DNA from: Sphingomonas sp. AOB5
GTDB lineage: Bacteria > Pseudomonadota > Alphaproteobacteria > Sphingomonadales > Sphingomonadaceae
Reading direction: 5' to 3'
Assembly: GCF_029433115.1 (NCBI RefSeq)
Contig: NZ_JARNTV010000007.1
Span: 46,445 to 110,444, forward strand
DNA: 64,000 nucleotides
Part shown: positions 1 through 7,114 of the stretch, piece by piece
How the letters are laid out: each line of letters starts with the position of its first letter
Position numbering within the stretch: position 1 is the stretch's first letter
Notes under the pieces: model-generated
Databases searched by the model: none
What the model was told of the DNA's origin: nothing
What the model saw: the letters and a program-made list of their open reading frames with translations, nothing else
Position numbers and translations under genes: made by a program

Positions 1-1
1 G

Positions 2-1060
2 ACCAAGGCGTGGAGCGTGCAGATCGCGGGCGGCAACAAGCGCGAGCGGCTCGCCGCCTCGCCGGTGGTCGACGAGAACCGCCTGTTCGTGGTCGATGTC
101 GAAGGCACGGTCACGGCCTTTGCCGCGGATAGCGGATCGAAGCTGTGGGCGGTCTCGACCGTCAAGGACACCGAGAACAAGAGCGCCCGCTTCGGCGGTG
201 GCGCCAGTGTCGAGGCGGGCCGCGTCTATGCCAGCAACGGGCTGGGCGATGTGGTTGCGCTCGATGCGACCAACGGCAACGAAGTGTGGCGCAAGCGCCC
301 GGGCGGCCCGCTGCGCGGTTCGCCGACCGTGGCGAACGGCCAGGTCTATGTGGTGACGCAGGACAACCAGCTGATCGCGCTGAACCAGGAAGACGGCGCG
401 GTCGTGTGGACCGTTTCGGCCAGCCTCGAGACGCAGGGCGTGTTCGGCGTGGCAGCCCCCGCGGTGGCGCAGGGCACGGTCGTCGCCGGCTTCTCTTCGG
501 GCGAACTGAACGCCTATCGCTACGAGAACGGCCTGTCGCTGTGGACCGACGTGCTTTCTCGTTCGAGCATCTCGACCTCGGTGTCGTCGCTGTCGGATAT
601 CGATGCCGAGCCGGTGATGGATCGCGGCCGCGTCTATGCCGTGGGCCAGGGCGGCCGCATGGTCGCGATGGACGTCACCAGCGGCACGCGCCTGTGGGAA
701 CAGAATGTCGCCGGTATCTCGACGCCATGGGTTGCGGGTGAGTGGATCTTCATCGTCACCGACGATGCGCGCCTGCTGTGCCTGTCGCGCGGCAGCGGCA
801 AGATCCGCTGGATCTCGCAGCTCAAGCACTATCGCAACGAGAAGAAGAAGACGAACCCGATCAGCTGGACCGGGCCGATCCTGGCGGGCAACCGCCTGGT
901 GCTGGTCAACAGCCGCGGCGAGATCGTCTCCGCTTCGCTCGCCGATGGCAGCGTGACCTCGACTCTGGAAACCAAGAGCGAAGTGACGCTGTCGCCGATC
1001 GTGGCGAACAACATGCTCTATGTGCTCGACGACAAGGGCCGCCTGACGGCCTATCGCTGA
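2..1060 (+). CDS. bamB: BamB outer-membrane assembly lipoprotein (5' partial)
   Basis: The reading frame is open from base 2, so the N-terminus (signal peptide and lipobox) lies outside the window; 352 residues are visible. The protein is a run of PQQ-like beta-propeller blades: repeated units of the type ALDATNGNEVW, ALNQEDGAVVW and AMDVTSGTRLWE, each ending in an aromatic W. BamB is the periplasmic lipoprotein propeller of the BAM complex that helps BamA insert beta-barrel proteins into the outer membrane. Its position directly before der matches the usual order in proteobacteria. A strong terminator follows. A different PQQ-repeat protein is possible but unlikely given this neighbour. Confidence 0.9.
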   Translation, partial: TKAWSVQIAGGNKRERLAASPVVDENRLFVVDVEGTVTAFAADSGSKLWAVSTVKDTENKSARFGGGASVEAGRVYASNGLGDVVALDATNGNEVWRKRPGGPLRGSPTVANGQVYVVTQDNQLIALNQEDGAVVWTVSASLETQGVFGVAAPAVAQGTVVAGFSSGELNAYRYENGLSLWTDVLSRSSISTSVSSLSDIDAEPVMDRGRVYAVGQGGRMVAMDVTSGTRLWEQNVAGISTPWVAGEWIFIVTDDARLLCLSRGSGKIRWISQLKHYRNEKKKTNPISWTGPILAGNRLVLVNSRGEIVSASLADGSVTSTLETKSEVTLSPIVANNMLYVLDDKGRLTAYR

Positions 1061-1091
1061 GCCCTTCCCCCGGCGGGGAGGCCAAGGATCG

Positions 1092-1126
1092 GCGGCGGCG
1101 GGGCAAACTCCCCGCCGCCGCTTTTT
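1092..1126 (+). terminator. Rho-independent terminator after bamB
   Basis: A perfect 12-bp GC stem (1092-1103 pairs with 1110-1121), a 6-nt loop and a run of five T. It sits 31 bases after the bamB stop and before der, so der probably has its own promoter or depends on read-through. Confidence 0.85.
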
Positions 1127-1169
1127 CGTTGGCATTCCCTTCCGCAACCATGAACCCTAGAAGCAGATC

Positions 1170-2537
1170 ATGTCCCTACCCATCGTCGCCATCATCGGCC
1201 GCCCGAATGTCGGCAAATCCACGCTGTTCAACCGGCTGGTCGGCAAGCGCCTTGCGCTGGTCGACGACCAGCCCGGCGTGACGCGCGACCGCCGCGAAGG
1301 CGATGCGAACCTGCTGGGGCTGGAATTCCGTATCATCGATACTGCCGGGTTCGAGGATGAGGACGCACAGACCCTGCCGGGGCGGATGCGCATCCAGACC
1401 CAGGCGGCGGTGAACGAAGCCGATGTCGCGCTGTTCGTGGTGGATTCCCGCGCCGGGGTGACTCCGCTGGACGAGGAGATCGGCCGCTGGCTGCGCTCGT
1501 CCGATACGCCGGTGGTGGTGCTGGCCAACAAGGCCGAGGGCAAGGCGGGCGAGACCGGCGTGATCGAGGCGATGGCGCTGGGCTTTGGCGATCCGATCCC
1601 GTTCTCGGCCGAGCATGGCGAGGGTATGGCCGATCTGTTCTCCGCACTGCTGCCGCATATCGAGCGCGAGGAGATCGAGGTCGAGGAGGAGGATCCCGAT
1701 GCTCCCGGCGCGCCGCTGAAATTCGCGGTGGTGGGGCGGCCGAATGCGGGCAAGTCCACTTTGGTCAACAAGCTGCTGGGCGAGGACCGGATGATCACCG
1801 GTCCGGAAGCCGGGATCACCCGCGATTCGATTTCGGTCGACTGGGAGTGGGAAAGTCCGGAAGGGCCGCTTCCCGTGCGCCTGATCGACACGGCCGGGCT
1901 GCGCAAGAAGGCGCGGGTCGAAGAGAAATTGGAGAAGCTGTCGGTCGCCGACACGCTGCGCTCGATCGACTTTGCCGAAGTGGTGGTGCTGCTGCTCGAT
2001 GCGACGCGCGGGCTGGAAGTGCAGGACCTCAAGATCGCCGATCGCGTGCTGCAGGAAGGCCGCGCGCTGATCATCGCGGTGAATAAGTGGGACGTGGCCG
2101 AAAATGCCTCCAGCCTGTTCAACGGGATCAAGGGCGCGCTGGAGGAAGGACTGTCTCAGGCCAAGGGCATTCCGGTGCTGACCGTGTCGGCGGCGACCGG
2201 CAAGGGTCTGGACGTGCTGATGAAGGTGGCGTTCGAGACGCGTGAGGCATGGTCGCGGCGCATTTCGACCGGCCAGCTCAACCGCTGGTTCGAACGTGCG
2301 ATCGAAGCCAATCCGCCGCCCGCGCCGGGGGGCAAGCGGATCAAGCCGCGCTACGTCACCCAGATCAAGTCGCGCCCGCCCAGCTTCGTGTTGTTCGGCA
2401 CGCGCGTCGATCTGCTGCCGACCAGCTATCAGCGCTATCTGGTCAACAGCCTGCGCCGGGAGTTCGATTTCGGCGCGGTGCCGGTGCGGTTCACGATGCG
2501 GGCGCCGAAGAATCCGTTCGACCACGACAAGAACTGA
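1170..2537 (+). CDS. der: Ribosome biogenesis GTPase Der (EngA)
   Basis: 455 residues, normal length. Two tandem G domains: the first has GRPNVGKST at about residues 10-18, DTAG and NKAE (a G4 variant common in alphaproteobacteria); the second has GRPNAGKST at about 188, DTAG and NKWD. A KH-like C-terminal domain follows, with the conserved stretch from about residue 365 to the end. Der is an essential GTPase for 50S ribosomal subunit maturation. The ATG at 1170 starts MSLPIVAIIG, exactly where the family begins. Its stop overlaps the start of the next gene by one base, so the two are probably translated in a coupled way. Confidence 0.97.
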   Translation: MSLPIVAIIGRPNVGKSTLFNRLVGKRLALVDDQPGVTRDRREGDANLLGLEFRIIDTAGFEDEDAQTLPGRMRIQTQAAVNEADVALFVVDSRAGVTPLDEEIGRWLRSSDTPVVVLANKAEGKAGETGVIEAMALGFGDPIPFSAEHGEGMADLFSALLPHIEREEIEVEEEDPDAPGAPLKFAVVGRPNAGKSTLVNKLLGEDRMITGPEAGITRDSISVDWEWESPEGPLPVRLIDTAGLRKKARVEEKLEKLSVADTLRSIDFAEVVVLLLDATRGLEVQDLKIADRVLQEGRALIIAVNKWDVAENASSLFNGIKGALEEGLSQAKGIPVLTVSAATGKGLDVLMKVAFETREAWSRRISTGQLNRWFERAIEANPPPAPGGKRIKPRYVTQIKSRPPSFVLFGTRVDLLPTSYQRYLVNSLRREFDFGAVPVRFTMRAPKNPFDHDKN

Positions 2538-2746
2538 TGATCGAGATCGATGCCCGCGGCATGCGCTGTCCTTGGCCGGCGATCCGCCTGGCCAAGGCGC
2601 TGCGAGAACATCCGGGCAGGGCGATCGAGATATTGGCCGACGATCCTGCCGCACCGCGAGAACTTGCGCTGATTGCAGAAAATGCAGGTGTAAGGCTGCA
2701 AGATGCTGAAGGCGACGGAAACCATCGTTTCCGCGTCATCCCCTAG
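2537..2746 (+). CDS. TusA/SirA-family sulfur-carrier protein
   Basis: 69 residues. The N-terminal motif RGMRCPWPAIRLAKAL fits the TusA family signature CPxPxxxxKxxL, with the sulfur-carrying cysteine at residue 10. The small two-layer alpha/beta fold of this family relays persulfide sulfur in tRNA thiolation, molybdenum cofactor or other sulfur pathways. The ATG overlaps the der TGA (TGATG), so translation is likely coupled to der. The exact partner cannot be read from the context; there is no tusBCDE or tusE here. Confidence 0.85.
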   Translation: MIEIDARGMRCPWPAIRLAKALREHPGRAIEILADDPAAPRELALIAENAGVRLQDAEGDGNHRFRVIP

Positions 2747-2821
2747 ATCTACATCAACTTGCTGTTTACTTACGCAGCCTAAAGCTCGGCTGTACCTTCG
2801 GTGGTGCGGAGTGAGTATAGC

Positions 2822-3235
2822 ATGTCGAGTGCGAGTGATCCGCTGGTGAACTGGGACGCGTTTTCAAATGCGCGTGCGGAGCTTGGCGCCAATTTCGTGC
2901 GTATTCTCGGTTACTTCCGGGAAGACGGCGTGAAATCGGTCTCGCAGATCGAAGACGCGATGCGTTCGCAGAACGCCGCCGCGATGGTGCTTCCCGCACA
3001 TACGCTGAAGGGCGAATCACGCCAGTTCGGCGCCGATCCGCTGGCCGAAATCGCCGAAATGATCGAAGCGATCGCGCGCGACTGCGTGGAGAGCCGCGAC
3101 ACGCCCAGCCCGGCACTGGAACATGTCGTGCAACTGCGTCCGCTGTTCGAATCCACGCTGGCGCTGCTCGAGCGCGAAGCGAACCCGCTGGTGGCACGCA
3201 AGCCCACCGCATTCGGACGCCGCCCGGCCTTCTAA
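2822..3235 (+). CDS. Orphan histidine phosphotransfer (Hpt) domain protein
   Basis: About 137 residues, mostly one Hpt four-helix bundle. The phospho-accepting histidine is His60 in the motif AHTLKGESRQFG. Hpt proteins shuttle phosphate between receiver domains in multistep phosphorelays. I chose the ATG at 2822 because GGAG at 2808-2811 is well spaced; a GTG at 2801 would add seven residues. There is no kinase or response regulator nearby, so its partners are unknown. The C-terminal tail after about residue 115 is short, basic and proline-containing. Confidence 0.85.
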   Translation: MSSASDPLVNWDAFSNARAELGANFVRILGYFREDGVKSVSQIEDAMRSQNAAAMVLPAHTLKGESRQFGADPLAEIAEMIEAIARDCVESRDTPSPALEHVVQLRPLFESTLALLEREANPLVARKPTAFGRRPAF

Positions 3236-3262
3236 TTTCGGTTCAACAGAGCTGAAACAGCA

Positions 3263-3305
3263 CGGCACCGGCCCGCTCCCCTATCCGGGGAGCGGGCCGG
3301 TGCCG
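3263..3305. terminator. Long perfect hairpin between convergent genes
   Basis: Two 19-base arms (3263-3281 and 3287-3305) pair perfectly around a 5-base loop, between the Hpt gene and the convergent bacterioferritin gene. There is no T-run on either strand, so it is not a classical intrinsic terminator. It may still block transcription or protect both 3' ends. Confidence 0.6.
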
Positions 3306-3330
3306 TATCGGCGAAGCTGCAGGGAAAGGC

Positions 3331-3816
3331 TTACGCCTCTTCCTCGACCGACCGGCTGTTGAGCTGGACGTAATTCTCGATCCCCATGCGCTCGATCATC
3401 TCGAACTGGGTTTCCAGCGTGTCGATATGCTCTTCCTCGCTGTCGAGGATCTGGCGGAACAGGTCGCGGCTGACATAGTCGCGCACCTTCTCCGAATGCT
3501 CGATCGCGTCCTTCAGGACGGCGACGGCTTCATATTCGAGATCCAGATCGGCCTTGAGCACTTCGGCGACGGTCTCGCCGATGCGCAGGCGGCCGAGCAG
3601 CTGGAAATTGGGCAGGCCGTCGAGGAACAGGATGCGCTCGGCAACCTGGTCGGCATGCTTCATCTCGTCGATCGATTCGTGACGCTCGAACGCGGCGAGC
3701 TTCTTCACGCCCCAGTGATCGTACATGCGGTAATGCAGCCAATACTGGTTGATCGCGGTGAGCTCGTTCTTGAGCACCTCGTTCAGAAATTCGAGGACCT
3801 TCGGATCGCCCTTCAT
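3331..3816 (-). CDS. bfr: Bacterioferritin
   Basis: 161 residues, the usual length. Ferroxidase ligands sit at canonical positions: Glu18, Glu51 and His54 (in HESIDEMKHAD), Glu94, and Glu127/His130 in EEEH. Met52, the axial haem ligand of true bacterioferritins, is present. Twenty-four subunits form a shell that oxidises and stores iron. bfd lies just upstream on the same strand; Bfd reduces the haem to release stored iron, so the two genes form a storage and mobilisation pair. Confidence 0.97.
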   Translation of the reverse strand: MKGDPKVLEFLNEVLKNELTAINQYWLHYRMYDHWGVKKLAAFERHESIDEMKHADQVAERILFLDGLPNFQLLGRLRIGETVAEVLKADLDLEYEAVAVLKDAIEHSEKVRDYVSRDLFRQILDSEEEHIDTLETQFEMIERMGIENYVQLNSRSVEEEA

Positions 3817-3855
3817 GACGCTGTTTCCCTGCTTGTTACAGGCAGGTGTTTAGCC

Positions 3856-3876
3856 CTGTTCGGGAGTTCCGAACAG
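3856..3876. promoter_or_regulatory. Inverted repeat between bfd and bfr
   Basis: CTGTTCGG and CCGAACAG form a perfect 8-bp inverted repeat around GAGTT, 40 bases before the bfr start. There is no T-run after it on the minus strand, so it is more likely an operator or a leader hairpin for bfr than a terminator of bfd. The binding protein is unknown. I rejected the alphaproteobacterial LexA box because the spacing is wrong. Confidence 0.45.
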
Positions 3877-3919
3877 TCAAAAAATGGCGGATTTCCGTGG
3901 GTTTCGCTAGTTGCGAGTG

Positions 3920-4090
3920 TTACGCAGCAGCACGTTCGGAATTGATAATCTCTCGCGCGAACGGGACGCACTGGCCGCATTTCGGCTGGAGGCCAAGGGC
4001 GCGATAGGCCTGGCAAGCGCTGCGCGCGCCGTCACGTGCGGCCGCGCGCACATCGCGTTCCTTGATTGCATTGCAAACGCAAACGACCAT
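3920..4090 (-). CDS. bfd: Bacterioferritin-associated ferredoxin
   Basis: 56 residues. Four cysteines, Cys4 and Cys6 (VCVCN) and Cys38 and Cys41 (KCGQC), match the [2Fe-2S] pattern C-X-C-X(31)-C-X2-C of the BFD-like domain. Bfd binds bacterioferritin and passes electrons to the haem so that Fe(III) is released. I chose the ATG at 4090 because GAGGG lies five bases before it and the family starts right at VCVC; an upstream start at 4114 would add eight residues. Two Fur-like boxes precede it, as expected for a gene induced by iron starvation. Confidence 0.93.
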   Translation of the reverse strand: MVVCVCNAIKERDVRAAARDGARSACQAYRALGLQPKCGQCVPFAREIINSERAAA

Positions 4091-4116
4091 CAGACCCTCG
4101 AACTCTCGCTGCACCC

Positions 4117-4145
4117 ACTATGGGGATATTGAGACTGATTCGCAA
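4117..4145 (-). promoter_or_regulatory. Predicted bfd promoter
   Basis: On the minus strand, TTGCGA (4140-4145) and CATAGT (4117-4122) are separated by 17 bases, a good sigma-70-type spacing. The -10 element lies 27 bases before the bfd ATG. The first Fur-like box covers the -35 element and most of the spacer. Confidence 0.5.
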
Positions 4146-4168
4146 CGGCTATTGCGTATCGCTCGCAA
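4128..4168. promoter_or_regulatory. Tandem Fur-like operators upstream of bfd
   Basis: Two degenerate palindromes lie 23 bases apart start to start: ATTGAGACTGATTCGCAA (4128-4145) and ATTGCGTATCGCTCGCAA (4151-4168). Both resemble the alphaproteobacterial Fur pattern TTGCGA-AT-ATTCGCAA. The first overlaps the predicted bfd promoter, which fits repression under iron-replete conditions. The match is by eye; no matrix was scored. Confidence 0.6.
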
Positions 4169-4207
4169 GAGATGAAGAATCGGTTCGTCGCAAAAATTTG
4201 CCCGGAA

Positions 4208-5470
4208 TCAGTCGCTCGCAGCCGCCGCGCCGCGAATCGGCTGGAAGCTGAGCCGTGACAGGCTCCGCCACAGCCATTCGAGCGGGCCATAGCGGAAATG
4301 GGCCAGCCACGGCTTCGACCAGAGCAGCATCAGCGTCCACACCGCGAACACCACCAGATAGAGCTGCGCGCGGCCGAGATAGCCGAACCAGCCCAGTCCA
4401 TAGCCATAGAAGAAGGTGGTGCAGATCAGGCTGGTGGTCAGATAGTTGGTGAAGGCCATCCGTCCCGTCGCTGCGATGCGGCTGGTGAGGGCGCCGCCCG
4501 GCCGCGCCAGCAGGATGATGAGGCTGGCCCAGCCAACGATCATGAAGGGCCGGAAGATGCTGGTCAGCGTCATCGATCCCAGCACGACCGAGAACAGGCT
4601 GAAATCGGCATTCAACTGATAGGCAGCCAGTGCGGCATAGGCAGGGATACCGATGCCGAAGCCCAGCCATAGTGCTTTGCGATAGCCGGCGCGGGTCCAT
4701 TCCCCGCGCAACAGCCCGCTCTTCAGCCCGGCCATGCCGAACAGCATATAGGCGAGGGTCTCGAAGCCCACGAACATCGTTTGCGCCAGCGGCCCCAGCG
4801 GATTCTCGCGCAGCCGCTCCGCCACGATTCCTGCATAGTTGCCGCGATAGATCGCCAGTTCCTTCGCGATCTCCGCAGCGGTGGGGATGCCGAACGTACG
4901 GTTGAACCCGGCCAGGTTCTTGGCGGCCTCCGCTGCGTCCTTGCCTTCGCCCGCAGCTGCGATCTGGAGGAAATGGATGCCGACCGGCAGCATCGCCATC
5001 ACCAGCAACTGGACGACCAGCAGCAGCACGCCCAGGACGATCAGCCTGCTGGGCCGCATCCGGCGGCAGAAAAAGGCGATCATGCCGACCAGCGCGTAAT
5101 GGCCCAATATGTCGCCGAACCAGACCAGCCACAGATGGGCCAGGCCGAACAGCAGCAGCCAGATCATTCGCATGTAATGGACCCTGGCCGGGCTCTCGCC
5201 CTTGGCTTCGGCCCGCTCGATCACCAGCAGGATCGACGCGCCGAACAGGAACGAGAACAGGCCGCGCATTTTGCCGTCGAACAGCACGAAATTGGTAAGA
5301 TAGACGGCCAGATCGATCCCCTCCGCACCGCCATAGGCGCGCGGATTGAAATAGGCGGCGATCGGCATGCCGAACGCCACGATGTTGAGCAGCAATATGC
5401 CCATCACGGCGACGCCGCGAACGGTGTCGAGCGATTGCAGGCGGGCGATGGGGGCTGCGGTGTCGCTCAT
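4208..5470 (-). CDS. DUF418 domain integral membrane protein
   Basis: 420 residues with about ten hydrophobic segments. The N-terminal LQSLDTVRGVAVMGIL and the C-terminal block beginning GRMAFTNYLTTSLI are typical of the YeiB/DUF418 family of membrane proteins, which resemble acyltransferase-3 type enzymes; no reaction is established. The start at 5470 (MSDTAAPIARLQ) is chosen because the family begins there; an upstream extension reads through the neighbouring gene in another frame. The ATG overlaps the stop of the upstream gene (ATGA), so the two are an operon. Confidence 0.85.
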   Translation of the reverse strand: MSDTAAPIARLQSLDTVRGVAVMGILLLNIVAFGMPIAAYFNPRAYGGAEGIDLAVYLTNFVLFDGKMRGLFSFLFGASILLVIERAEAKGESPARVHYMRMIWLLLFGLAHLWLVWFGDILGHYALVGMIAFFCRRMRPSRLIVLGVLLLVVQLLVMAMLPVGIHFLQIAAAGEGKDAAEAAKNLAGFNRTFGIPTAAEIAKELAIYRGNYAGIVAERLRENPLGPLAQTMFVGFETLAYMLFGMAGLKSGLLRGEWTRAGYRKALWLGFGIGIPAYAALAAYQLNADFSLFSVVLGSMTLTSIFRPFMIVGWASLIILLARPGGALTSRIAATGRMAFTNYLTTSLICTTFFYGYGLGWFGYLGRAQLYLVVFAVWTLMLLWSKPWLAHFRYGPLEWLWRSLSRLSFQPIRGAAAASD

Positions 5471-5916
5471 GCTTTGCGCGCCACCCACGCGATCGGCAGG
5501 CCGACAAGGAGGAGGTGGCACAGAAGCTGCGGCACGATCTGGACCGGCGTCGACGGCAACGGCATGCCGAAGCGCGCGGGCACCACGATCAGGTTCATCA
5601 CCACATAGGTGCCCAGACCATAGAGCAGGCCCCAGAGCAGCCATTGCCGCTTGAGCGCCGGAATACGGTCCGCCGCGAGGACGAAGATCGCGGCCATGAT
5701 CGCCATCAGCGTAAAGTGGACGGCGAGGCCGAGCGACGCGCCCTGCGCGCCCCATTTGGTGGCGCCGGGAAAGGGACCGGACGCGACGAAGCGCAGCATC
5801 GCCTCGACATCGCGGCCCTTGTTGAGCGTCATGCCGATCGCCGCGAGGATATCGAGTGTCCCCGCGATCAGCGTGGATACGATGATCCGCCGCCCCGTGC
5901 TCCAGCCACCCGCCAT
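5467..5916 (-). CDS. Small four-helix membrane protein, unknown function
   Basis: 149 residues with four hydrophobic segments at about 9-29, 57-82, 90-112 and 122-145. I do not recognise a named family with certainty; the pattern resembles DUF1440-like or YagU-like periplasm-facing membrane proteins. It overlaps the DUF418 gene by four bases (ATGA), so the two are probably co-translated. Confidence 0.7.
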   Translation of the reverse strand: MAGGWSTGRRIIVSTLIAGTLDILAAIGMTLNKGRDVEAMLRFVASGPFPGATKWGAQGASLGLAVHFTLMAIMAAIFVLAADRIPALKRQWLLWGLLYGLGTYVVMNLIVVPARFGMPLPSTPVQIVPQLLCHLLLVGLPIAWVARKA

Positions 5917-5947
5917 GCCTGCCCCCTCGCGTATTTCGCGGGCGAAG

Positions 5948-6622
5948 CTACAGCCAGCTTGCGATCTGCTCCAGCGACTTCTTTTTCAGCGCATGCGCGG
6001 GGACGGTCGCGTCCTCTGCGGCATGACCGGTGACGATGATCATCATCGGCTTTTCATGCGCGGGCCGCTGGCAGATGCGGTTGAGGAACTTCATCGGATT
6101 GGGCGTGTGGGTCAGCGTGGCGAGACCCGCCTCGTGCAGCGCGGTCAGCAGCATGCCGCAGGCGATCCCGACACTTTCGGGAACATAATAGTTCTGCATG
6201 TCGGTCACCGCGTCGATCCCGCCGCGGCGCTGCGCGAACACCACGATCAGCCAGGGTGCGGTTTCGAGATAGGGCTTGTCCGCATTGGTGCCGAGCGGAC
6301 CGATAGCGTCGAGCCATTCCTTGCTCGCGCGGCCGCCATAGAAGCTGCGTTCCTCCTCCTCGGCGGCGACGCGTATCGCCAGCTTGGCGCCGGGCGAGGA
6401 GATCGCGGCGAAATGCCAGGGCTGGTGATTGGCGCCGCTGGGTGCGGTGCCCGCGGTGAGGATCGCGGCTTCGATCACTTCGCGCGGCACGTCCCTGTCG
6501 CTGAAGCTGCGGCAACTGTGCCGGGTACGCATCGTCTCCAGAAAGGCCTCGGCCCGCGCAAGCCGCTCCATGTCAGTGCACTCCGGATATGGGCGCCAGG
6601 GTAAAGCGTCGGGATCGGGCAT
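5948..6622 (-). CDS. Nitroreductase-family flavoprotein
   Basis: 224 residues. RHSCRSFSDRDVP near residue 35 is the FMN-phosphate-binding start of the nitroreductase fold, and GTAPSGANHQPWHF about 25 residues on is the second FMN-contact motif. The family uses NAD(P)H and FMN to reduce nitro groups, quinones or halogenated phenols; length and motifs are near those of the BluB/iodotyrosine deiodinase branch. The substrate cannot be assigned. It stands in the same orientation as the membrane protein downstream, with a 31-base gap. Confidence 0.88.
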   Translation of the reverse strand: MPDPDALPWRPYPECTDMERLARAEAFLETMRTRHSCRSFSDRDVPREVIEAAILTAGTAPSGANHQPWHFAAISSPGAKLAIRVAAEEEERSFYGGRASKEWLDAIGPLGTNADKPYLETAPWLIVVFAQRRGGIDAVTDMQNYYVPESVGIACGMLLTALHEAGLATLTHTPNPMKFLNRICQRPAHEKPMMIIVTGHAAEDATVPAHALKKKSLEQIASWL

Positions 6623-6654
6623 GGTTCCGATGTAAAATCTTTTTCCTTAACAAC

Positions 6655-7062
6655 CTAGCGGTGGCTTTTGCGGAGGACGAGTTTCAACCCCGACCAGACC
6701 GCATCGACCGCACAAACCTTCACATCGACCAACCCGGTCGGCAGCACGACCTCGCGGATCACATCCTCGGTGATGTCGGTGGGGACCTTCGACGCCTTTT
6801 TGGGCCAGGAGACCCAGATGAAGCCATCCGGCGCGATCAGCACGCGCAGTGCGGCGATCAGCCGCTCGAGCTCGGTGCGCTCCTTGACGAAGATATGCGC
6901 GGCCTGGGTGCCGTCCGAGGCGACCGCGAGTTCCTCGATGCCGATCTCCTGCGGATCGATCTCGGCGCGGACGCTGTCGGGCAGGTCGTGGAACCAGATG
7001 CGAAGGCCGGGGACCAGCCCCAGCTTCTTGGCGAGCGGCGTACCGGAATAGCCTTCGGGCAT
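6655..7062 (-). CDS. DUF3052-family protein
   Basis: 135 residues. The start MPEGYSGTPLAKKLGL and the motif GFIWVSWPKKASKVPTDITE are the conserved parts of the DUF3052 family, small cytoplasmic proteins of unknown function. The lysine-rich PKK loop is the most conserved element. It lies 52 bases downstream of purL on the same strand, so it may be transcribed with it. Confidence 0.85.
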   Translation of the reverse strand: MPEGYSGTPLAKKLGLVPGLRIWFHDLPDSVRAEIDPQEIGIEELAVASDGTQAAHIFVKERTELERLIAALRVLIAPDGFIWVSWPKKASKVPTDITEDVIREVVLPTGLVDVKVCAVDAVWSGLKLVLRKSHR

Positions 7063-7114
7063 CGGAATCCTCCTCCCGACACCCTATCCCCTCCGCCATC
7101 CCGGCGAAAGGGCA

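Noticed and set aside
3856..3876. LexA box at bfr
   Set aside because: Alphaproteobacterial LexA sites are direct GTTC-N7-GTTC repeats; here the direct spacing is four and the symmetry is inverted.
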